Below, in pieces: positions 14,803 to 19,858 of a DNA stretch of 23,006 nt. Location of the stretch: positions 1-23,006 of the IMG/VR virus record IMGVR_UViG_3300032160_001560. One strand, given 5' to 3'. The notes beneath the pieces were generated by a model. It searched no databases and was not told where the DNA came from. It saw nothing but the letters and a program-made list of their open reading frames with translations. The translations under genes and the position numbers were made by a program. The stretch comes from a virus. Position 1 is the stretch's first letter. Every line of letters begins with the position of its first letter.

Positions 14803-15438
14803 CTAAGCTCGTCGCGGTGCCGGCGTACGTTCCGCGCGCGCCTCGGTTGCGATGGGCGCGCCAACGGGCGGCTGCATGAGTCCGAGCGCAAGCGCCTTGT
14901 CGCGATTGAGAATCGCGTGGCACGATTTGCACACCGCGACGCCCGGCTTCACCCTCTCGCCGCACCCGGGACACTCCTCGGTTTCGCGCGCCTGGTAATA
15001 CCATTCCTTCTCCAGGCCCAGCCGCGCCGCGGCGCGCCGCTGCAAATCGTGAATGAAGAGGTACGAATGCGAGCGTTCCCACTCGCGGTCCGCCGCGGCC
15101 ACCAGCGCGCGGTAAAATTCGTCGAGCTTCTCGTGCGCACTTCGCAGCTCGCCTTCGGTGGGAGCGTCCCCCGCGCACACGAAGACTCCCAGAAAACTCC
15201 GCTCCCCCGCGTCGGAATTGATTTCGCGGCAAATATCATCGGCAATTTCGCGCGCGGTAATGGGCAGCGGCAGCGTGCGCTTGTCGCCATAATCCATCAC
15301 CGCCGTGCGCGGCGTAATGCGCGTCAGCGCGTATGCGTCTCCCTCGGCGCGCCCCGCAATCTGAAACGTCCCGTACATCCGGTGCGCCATGTAGCTCTGC
15401 TCGGTAATATTTGTAATCACTACGGTGTCGCTATGCAT
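14803..15438 (-). CDS. Zinc-ribbon protein of unknown function
   Basis: 211 residues from the ATG at 15438, with GGAG/GAAG Shine-Dalgarno sequence. The N-terminal half is mixed alpha/beta (VVITNITEQSYMAHRMYGTF, then a helix from about 60). The middle (about 95-150) is helical with many Glu, Arg and Trp. A four-cysteine zinc ribbon follows (Cys156, Cys159, Cys170, Cys173: CPGC and CKSC). The C-terminus is a short Ala/Pro/Arg-rich tail. No family is recognised beyond the ribbon. It lies between the tailspike-like gene and the small gene at 15638-16189, so a virion accessory, chaperone or regulatory role is possible. The family A repeat begins seven bases after its stop. Confidence 0.7.
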   Translation of the reverse strand: MHSDTVVITNITEQSYMAHRMYGTFQIAGRAEGDAYALTRITPRTAVMDYGDKRTLPLPITAREIADDICREINSDAGERSFLGVFVCAGDAPTEGELRSAHEKLDEFYRALVAAADREWERSHSYLFIHDLQRRAAARLGLEKEWYYQARETEECPGCGERVKPGVAVCKSCHAILNRDKALALGLMQPPVGAPIATEARAERTPAPRRA

Positions 15439-15462
15439 TTCGTTTCTTCTCCAATTGGAAAT

Positions 15463-15629
15463 GTGACTGGTGACTAGTGACTGGTGACTGGTGATTCGTA
15501 ATTCTTGACTCGTGGGTCATGATTAGTATTTCGTGCGTTGTAGATCACTCAAGTCCTTTCAATCGGAGCAGCCAATTCTAACCAGCCGTTGGTTTTCACC
15601 AGTCACCAGTCACTAGTCACCAGTCACCC
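15463..15629. repeat. Family F inverted repeat, copy 2
   Basis: Left arm (15463-15535) is a chain of TGACTGGTGACTAGTGAC variants; right arm (15594-15629) is inverted (TTCACCAGTCACCAGTCACT). It shares the junction TTGGTTTTCACCAGTCAC with the copy at 2788-2978. Confidence 0.85.
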
Positions 15630-15637
15630 CACGCCAC

Positions 15638-16189
15638 TCACGACAACACGCCCTCGGCGTAACTGTCGTACTCGCGTTCCTCGCGCCGCGTGCGCTCCTC
15701 GAGCGCTTCCCTTTTCTTTGCCGGCGCGATGCCGCGGCTGGTTTCGATCGCGCGCGCAATATGCCGCGCCACCGCCGGCGTCAATTGCACGAACTCGCCC
15801 CGCGGCCCCTCCAGCGTGAAGCAGTGCTCGTAATCCCCGCGCGAAGGATACGGCCCGAGCGCCGCAACGTTCCGCCCGTTCGCAATTTCAAGAGTCTGCG
15901 CGTGCCACGCGCTGGGCGAGCCGTAACTCTCCGGCGGCATCCACCGCTCGATGTGCCAGCGATCGTGCGGCAAATATTTCGGCTCGCGCCGCAGCTCCAC
16001 CACTTCGCGCACCAGCGCCCCGGAAACAGGATCGCGGTCTTCCCACTTCCCCCCAATCCAGTCCAGCCGCGACCATCCCCACACCGCGCGGTAATTCGCC
16101 TCGCCAAACAAGTTGCGCCCGCCCGCAAGCAGGAGCGCGCGCGCCACGTCCGCCGGCGCCTCATACGTTTCTCGCAAAATGCGAATCAT
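15638..16189 (-). CDS. Conserved-looking phage accessory protein, unknown
   Basis: 183 residues from the ATG at 16189; no Shine-Dalgarno is evident. The N-terminal half is rich in Trp and charged residues (ANYRAVWGWSRLDWIGGKWED, about 31-51; REPKYLPHDRWHIERWMPPESYG, about 68-90). A glycine/tyrosine-rich middle follows (ALGPYPSRGDYEHCFTLEG). The C-terminal helix is long and highly charged (about 140-178, with KKREALEERTRREEREYD). No membrane segment or signal is present. The tryptophan-rich region looks like a folded domain rather than low complexity, but I do not recognise the family. It is located between the capsid-decoration-like gene and the zinc-ribbon gene. Confidence 0.7.
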   Translation of the reverse strand: MIRILRETYEAPADVARALLLAGGRNLFGEANYRAVWGWSRLDWIGGKWEDRDPVSGALVREVVELRREPKYLPHDRWHIERWMPPESYGSPSAWHAQTLEIANGRNVAALGPYPSRGDYEHCFTLEGPRGEFVQLTPAVARHIARAIETSRGIAPAKKREALEERTRREEREYDSYAEGVLS

Positions 16190-16247
16190 TGATTTGCAAC
16201 AGGGAAACGAAGGAAATCAAAAGAGCGAAACCACCCGCCGCGGCGGG

Positions 16248-16378
16248 CACACAGATGAACACTGATAAGAACAGGTCAGGAACAACTTGGGAGGAGAAAA
16301 ACAATCACCACATGCAATCAGTTTTAGAAATCCATATTCTCTTTGTTTTTATCCGTGTTCATCTGTGTTCATCTGTGG
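16248..16378. repeat. Family H inverted repeat
   Basis: Left arm ACACAGATGAACACTGATAA (about 16248-16267). Right arm (16349-16378) reads TTATCCGTGTTCATCTGTGT, the inverse with one mismatch, followed by a second TTCATCTGTG unit. It occupies most of the 212-base gap between two phage genes; nothing else is seen there apart from a small CCGCCGCGGCGGG palindrome (about 16235). Confidence 0.8.
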
Positions 16379-16401
16379 TTCCTTCTTCCGGGGTTGGTTC
16401 T

Positions 16402-16788
16402 TCACGTCAGTTTCCGGAACTGCGCCGAGAACGTGATCACGTCGCCGGTGGCCGACGATGGATACGCCGAGCCGCCCGTAAATTCCGCGCCGCTCGATCC
16501 CGTCGTGTAGCCGCGCATCTTCCAATTGTTGGCCGCGGCGCCCTGCTGCATTTGATACTGATTGGGCGTGCCGCCCTGGACGGTGAAGCTCGCCTGGATC
16601 GGCCCGTACGCAGGATCGCTCATGCTCGAGTCGATGATCTGCCCGCGCGCCGCGATCTGCTTGACCAGTTGCGTCCAGTCCACGGTGTCGCCGCCGGAAG
16701 GATAATTCCCCGAAAGCGCCACGGTGCCGAACGCGTAGACTTGCGTCCCGCCAGGATCAATATCCGTAAGCGTAAGTGTGACAGACAT
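16402..16788 (-). CDS. Small beta-rich virion protein, possible capsid decoration
   Basis: 128 residues from the ATG at 16788, with a good AGGAGAA Shine-Dalgarno. The sequence is strand-rich throughout (MSVTLTLTDIDPGGTQVYAF, VALSGNYPSGGDTVDW, ASFTVQGGTPNQYQM, TGDVITFSAQFRKLT). Gly, Ser and Thr are abundant and there is no signal or membrane helix. A small beta protein directly after the major capsid gene in transcription order is commonly a head decoration or cement protein. That role is inferred from place and composition only. Confidence 0.65.
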   Translation of the reverse strand: MSVTLTLTDIDPGGTQVYAFGTVALSGNYPSGGDTVDWTQLVKQIAARGQIIDSSMSDPAYGPIQASFTVQGGTPNQYQMQQGAAANNWKMRGYTTGSSGAEFTGGSAYPSSATGDVITFSAQFRKLT

Positions 16789-16808
16789 GTTTTTCTCCTA
16801 AGGTTAGA

Positions 16809-16897
16809 GTGGCGCAGGCTTCCAGCCTGTGGGGTTTGGTTATGCCAAGGCTCGATCTCCTCGCAACCAACCCCCACAGGCTCGAAGCCTGCGCCAC
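16809..16897. repeat. Family A inverted repeat, conserved-core subtype
   Basis: Arms GTGGCGCAGGCTTCCAGCC and near inverse, enclosing the core TTGGTTATGCCAAGG, CTCGAT and CGCAACCAA seen also at 14711-14796. Confidence 0.9.
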
Positions 16898-16925
16898 TTA
16901 AATGCGTCCCGCTGCAAATGTGTTT

Positions 16926-16974
16926 GGTGACTGGCGAAACAACGGAGTCGGCCATCGACTCCTCGCCAGTCACC
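16926..16974. repeat. Two-stem hairpin just after the capsid gene
   Basis: GGTGACTGGCGA (16926-16937) pairs perfectly with TCGCCAGTCACC (16963-16974). Inside, GGAGTCG (16944-16950) pairs with CGACTCC (16956-16962). It begins 18 bases past the capsid stop in transcription direction. There is no U-tract after it, so it is more likely an mRNA-stabilising or attenuating structure than a classical terminator. The arm sequence belongs to family F. Confidence 0.8.
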
Positions 16975-16991
16975 GGCCACGTCTTTTTAGC

Positions 16992-18263
16992 CTAGTACCC
17001 GCTCGGCCTTGCGAGCGTATCGATGAAGCTGCCGCTGCGCGGGGAGTCGTTCCACACCTGGAATCCGGTGTCGAAGTAGAAGATGAATGACGCGGAGATG
17101 CCTCCGCTGGCGCCGTAGATCGGGAACACGGTTTGCCCGCCCACCTCGAAGAAGTCGATGTCCTTCATCACCGCGCGGCCCCAGTGCGACAGATCGAGGA
17201 AATCCACGCGCGTCTGATCGGCGTTCACCGAAGACTTGATCGGAATGCCGGACATCGTTTTCTTTCCGGAGAAGAGCATGTCGAGGTCAGTCGCGCGGCC
17301 TCCCGGCCCTTCCTTGACGATTTGGGAAACCGTGATGCCCAGATTTTCCCAGGCGTGTTCCTGCTCGACGCTGGTGTAGGCGATGAGTTTTCCGAGATGG
17401 TTGATGCCCAGCGCTTTGCGGACCTTGTTGATGGCCAGGCGCGCGTGGCCGGGAACCAGTGCGGCGTTCCCCGCGTTGACGCGCGGCGTTTGCAATTGCT
17501 GCGGGTAGGTGGCCCGGTTGAGGTTGAGCCAAGTCCCGGTGGTGGCGTTGTTTTGGTGATACTTGATGCCGAAGAGCGACACCGGCGAAGAGCCGGTGAG
17601 GCCGTCATGCACGATCACGTCGTTGACGGACGTGCCGCTCGGCACGTTGTCCACCGTGATCGTTTGCGTCGAGGAAATCGGATCGGCTGCGGTCACGCTG
17701 GAAACCACGCTGGCCGCGACGTTGCGATTGGTGGTGAGTGTCGGATCGTAAATCTGGATCGTCTGCCCCACGTACACCAGCGCCGCGCCCGTGGGCACAG
17801 CCATCGTGAACGTGTTGCTGGCGATCGAGCTGATCGTGCCCAGCACGCCGTTGCCGGCGGTCTGGATCACTTTGTCGAGGAACGAGCGGAATTGCTTCAT
17901 GCCGCTGGCGATTTCCCGCTTCACGGCATTTTCGATGGCCTTCTCCCGGGAGTTGGACGCGTATTCGACGAGCTTGGTGATTTGCACGGCGAACCGGAAA
18001 AAAATCGGGGAGACTTGCGCGACGTCGTATGTGGTGCCCGAGCCGAGCCCCAGGTCGCCGCCATCGGCGCTGTAGCTGCCGGCCTTGCCGCCGGGAATCA
18101 ATTGCAACGGCAAGCGCATGTTGCGCGAGCTGACCTTTTCGATATCGCCGCGTTGCTGGATCATGCTGAGCAGAACATCGTCGCGCTCGTAGAGCAGGGG
18201 CACTTTGTCGCGCACCTTCTCCAGTTGCAACGCGATGGTTTGTGCGTTGTTTTGTTGTGCCAT
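16992..18263 (-). CDS. Major capsid protein (HK97-like fold, podovirus type)
   Basis: 423 residues from the ATG at 18263, with AAGGAG as Shine-Dalgarno. The helical N-terminus (ALQLEKVRDKVPLLYERDDV, 11-30) runs into MRLPLQLIPGGKAGSYSADGG (49-69), the usual pattern before the E-loop. A long helix (REKAIENAVKREIASGMKQFRSFLDKVIQ, about 106-134) fits the spine helix. The C-terminal part (SQIVKEGPGGRATDLDMLFSGKK, IPIKSSVNADQTRVDFLDLSHWG, and GFQVWNDSPRSGSFIDTL) fits the A domain. A strand-rich stretch at about 138-222 (TISSIASNTFTMAVPTGAAL to NDVIVHDGLTG) looks like an extra surface domain. The scaffold-like and portal-like genes precede it, the normal head-gene order. Confidence 0.85.
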   Translation of the reverse strand: MAQQNNAQTIALQLEKVRDKVPLLYERDDVLLSMIQQRGDIEKVSSRNMRLPLQLIPGGKAGSYSADGGDLGLGSGTTYDVAQVSPIFFRFAVQITKLVEYASNSREKAIENAVKREIASGMKQFRSFLDKVIQTAGNGVLGTISSIASNTFTMAVPTGAALVYVGQTIQIYDPTLTTNRNVAASVVSSVTAADPISSTQTITVDNVPSGTSVNDVIVHDGLTGSSPVSLFGIKYHQNNATTGTWLNLNRATYPQQLQTPRVNAGNAALVPGHARLAINKVRKALGINHLGKLIAYTSVEQEHAWENLGITVSQIVKEGPGGRATDLDMLFSGKKTMSGIPIKSSVNADQTRVDFLDLSHWGRAVMKDIDFFEVGGQTVFPIYGASGGISASFIFYFDTGFQVWNDSPRSGSFIDTLARPSGY

Positions 18264-18342
18264 GATGGCTCCTTGTGTCTATGAAGGTATGAATGCGGAA
18301 TGAATGGTCGTGCTGTGTTAGGCCTGAATGAAAGTGGCTAGT

Positions 18343-18390
18343 GACTGGGGTCTGGTGACTAATGACTGGGGTCTGGTGACTAATGACTGG
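18343..18390. repeat. Tandem 21-bp repeat (family F unit)
   Basis: The unit GACTGGGGTCTGGTGACTAA plus T occurs at 18343-18363 and again, identical, at 18364-18384, followed by GACTGG. It lies in the gap between scaffold-like and capsid genes. Unit sequence matches family F, but the copies are direct and no inverted partner arm is seen. Confidence 0.9.
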
Positions 18391-18420
18391 TGTGCGGCGA
18401 CATTTGCCGCAGCGCCCCAA

Positions 18421-18508
18421 GTGGCGCAGGCTTCCAGCCTGTGGGTTTTTGTTATGCCCAAGCGCGAGTTCCTAGCAACCAACCCTCACAGGCTGAAGCC
18501 TGTTCCAC
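18421..18508. repeat. Family A inverted repeat that contains the scaffold stop codon
   Basis: Left arm GTGGCGCAGGCTTCCAGCC (from 18421); right arm CTCACAGGCTGAAGCCTGTT (about 18485-18504) followed by CCACTA. The core retains GTTATGCCCAAG and CTAGCAACCAA. The TAG stop of the scaffold-like gene (18508-18510) overlaps the repeat edge. Confidence 0.85.
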
Positions 18509-19785
18509 TAAATTCCCAATATCTCCTCATCGCTCATGGACGCGTAGTTCACTTCGCGCGGCGACATTTGTCTCAGTGGCATGGAATCGAGCGATCCGCC
18601 GGGCGCGGCGATATCGACGCGCGCCGCCGCGGCCGCCTGCCGCGCGGCCTTCGATCGCGCCGTGTTCAACACCGTGCTGGTCCATTCGCCGATCACGCGG
18701 CGCGCCACGCTGGGCACCAGCTGCTTCGCGCGCCCCGCGAGCAGCGACGCAACGCGCTGCTGCTCCGCGCCGCCAAATCGCCGGTCGCGCAACACCCCGG
18801 CAACTTGCTCGGAAAGCGCGCGGTCCGCCGCGAGCGCGCGATGCACTTCGTTAAAAATATCCTCGCCGATCCGCCGCGCCGCTCCCTCCGCCACGCCCTC
18901 CGGCATCACGCGCGCCAGCGTCTCGCCGATCGACCCGCGCACGTCCCGCGCCACCGCGTCGTTCGTGGCGCGCTCGAAGTTGGCGTACGCGCTAGGGTCG
19001 AAGTGCGGCGGCTCAAGAGCCGTGGCCCGTGGTTCGTGGCCCGTGCCCCGTGTCACCTGATCGGCGTCTTGTCCCGCAGACAATTCTCGCGCAGCCGACG
19101 CATCGGGATTTCCAATCTCCAACCTCGAGCCTCCAACCTCCGCTTTCTGCCCCATCCCCGCCAGCACCTTCGCCGCCTCGGCAAACATCGACCGAAACGC
19201 CGCCGGATTCGCCCGCGCGAGTTCCGCCACAACTTCCGACTGCGCCCGCGCATCCCCCGAAAATATCGCCGCGTCAATCCTGTCCACGGATTGCGTCGCC
19301 TCGCGCAACGTCAAAACATCGCGCACGCCGCCAGGCAACAATTCCTTGATCGCCCGCGCCTCCTCCGGAGAAGCAAACGCAGCGCGAAATTCCTGATGCT
19401 CGCGCCACAACTGCTGCGCCTCGCCCCCATGTTTCGGATCCGCCGCCAGCGTCGCCATCCACGAAGGCATCTGCGCGCTCGCCTCATGGCCCGCTGCAGT
19501 ATCCTGGTTGTCATTCTGAGGGCCGTCTTTGCCCGAAGAATCTCTCTGTGAACTTTCGTTGCTCCCATCCTCGATCGAAGAGAGATTCCTCGCTTCGCTC
19601 GGAATGACAGAATTAGGTCTTGCAACGCTTGAGCCGATCGGCTCCATGTCCAGAATTTCCTCGTCGGTTAGGTACGCCGCACCAGCGGCGCCAGTGTTCG
19701 CCGCGCCTGCTGGAGAAACAGGCGCGCCACTCTGCGACGCCTGCGTCCCTGCCCAATCCAGATCCACTTGCACTCCACTGCTCAT
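18508..19785 (-). CDS. Capsid scaffold-like protein with in-frame repeat insertions
   Basis: 425 residues; the start at 19785 is fixed by a GAGGAG Shine-Dalgarno seven bases upstream. It is Ala-, Glu- and Arg-rich and largely helical, with a disordered N-terminus, and sits between portal-like and capsid genes, the usual place of scaffold proteins. Helical parts include GEAQQLWREHQEFRAAF (about 120-137) and VARDVRGSIGETLARVMPEG. An acidic motif DEEIL occurs near the N-terminus (TDEEILDMEPIG, 40-51) and again at the very end (SMSDEEILGI). Three stretches translate intergenic repeat families: residues about 59-93 (family B), 215-227 (family D) and 244-257 (family E). The frame nevertheless stays open. 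The open frame continues upstream to 20094 inside the portal gene, which is not credible coding sequence. Confidence 0.75.
   Translation of the reverse strand: MSSGVQVDLDWAGTQASQSGAPVSPAGAANTGAAGAAYLTDEEILDMEPIGSSVARPNSVIPSEARNLSSIEDGSNESSQRDSSGKDGPQNDNQDTAAGHEASAQMPSWMATLAADPKHGGEAQQLWREHQEFRAAFASPEEARAIKELLPGGVRDVLTLREATQSVDRIDAAIFSGDARAQSEVVAELARANPAAFRSMFAEAAKVLAGMGQKAEVGGSRLEIGNPDASAARELSAGQDADQVTRGTGHEPRATALEPPHFDPSAYANFERATNDAVARDVRGSIGETLARVMPEGVAEGAARRIGEDIFNEVHRALAADRALSEQVAGVLRDRRFGGAEQQRVASLLAGRAKQLVPSVARRVIGEWTSTVLNTARSKAARQAAAAARVDIAAPGGSLDSMPLRQMSPREVNYASMSDEEILGI
19016..19056. repeat. Family E repeat inside the scaffold-like gene
   Basis: Chain of CGTGGCCCGTGGTTCGTGGC units. 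A related chain (ACGTGGCGCGTGGTTCGTGG) lies at about 1467-1495, upstream of the transglycosylase. Here it is translated as RGTGHEPRATAL in the scaffold-like protein. Confidence 0.7.
19107..19142. repeat. Family D repeat inside the scaffold-like gene
   Basis: TTTCCAATCTCCAACCTCGA and following CCTCCAACCTCC match the right arm of the element at 10308-10427. Translated as EVGGSRLEIGNPD. Confidence 0.75.
19509..19609. repeat. Degenerate family B hairpin inside the scaffold-like gene
   Basis: Right arm AGAGAGATTCCTCGCTTCGC (from 19579) is nearly identical to the family B copy at 9426-9459. The left arm (TGTCATTCTGAGGGCCGTCT onward, 19509-19547) has diverged more. Length is compatible with the open frame; it encodes about residues 59-93. 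Confidence 0.88.
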
Positions 19786-19818
19786 CGTTTCACTCCTCGT
19801 TGTGACATTGCATTCCTG

Positions 19819-19842
19819 GTGGCGCAGGCTTCCAGCCTGTGC
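19819..19842. repeat. Family A half element
   Basis: Single arm GTGGCGCAGGCTTCCAGCCT followed by GTGC, with no inverted partner nearby. It lies between the scaffold-like start (19785) and the portal stop (19859). Confidence 0.8.
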
Positions 19843-19858
19843 TAATTGGCGGCCCGCT

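Noticed and set aside
17133-18284. Plus-strand open frame (383 codons) opposite the capsid gene
   Set aside because: Shadow of the capsid gene; composition dominated by Arg, His and Gly with no recognisable family.
18343-18390. CRISPR array
   Set aside because: The direct repeats are contiguous with no spacers, and the other repeats in the window are inverted pairs, not evenly spaced direct repeats. No cas gene is present.
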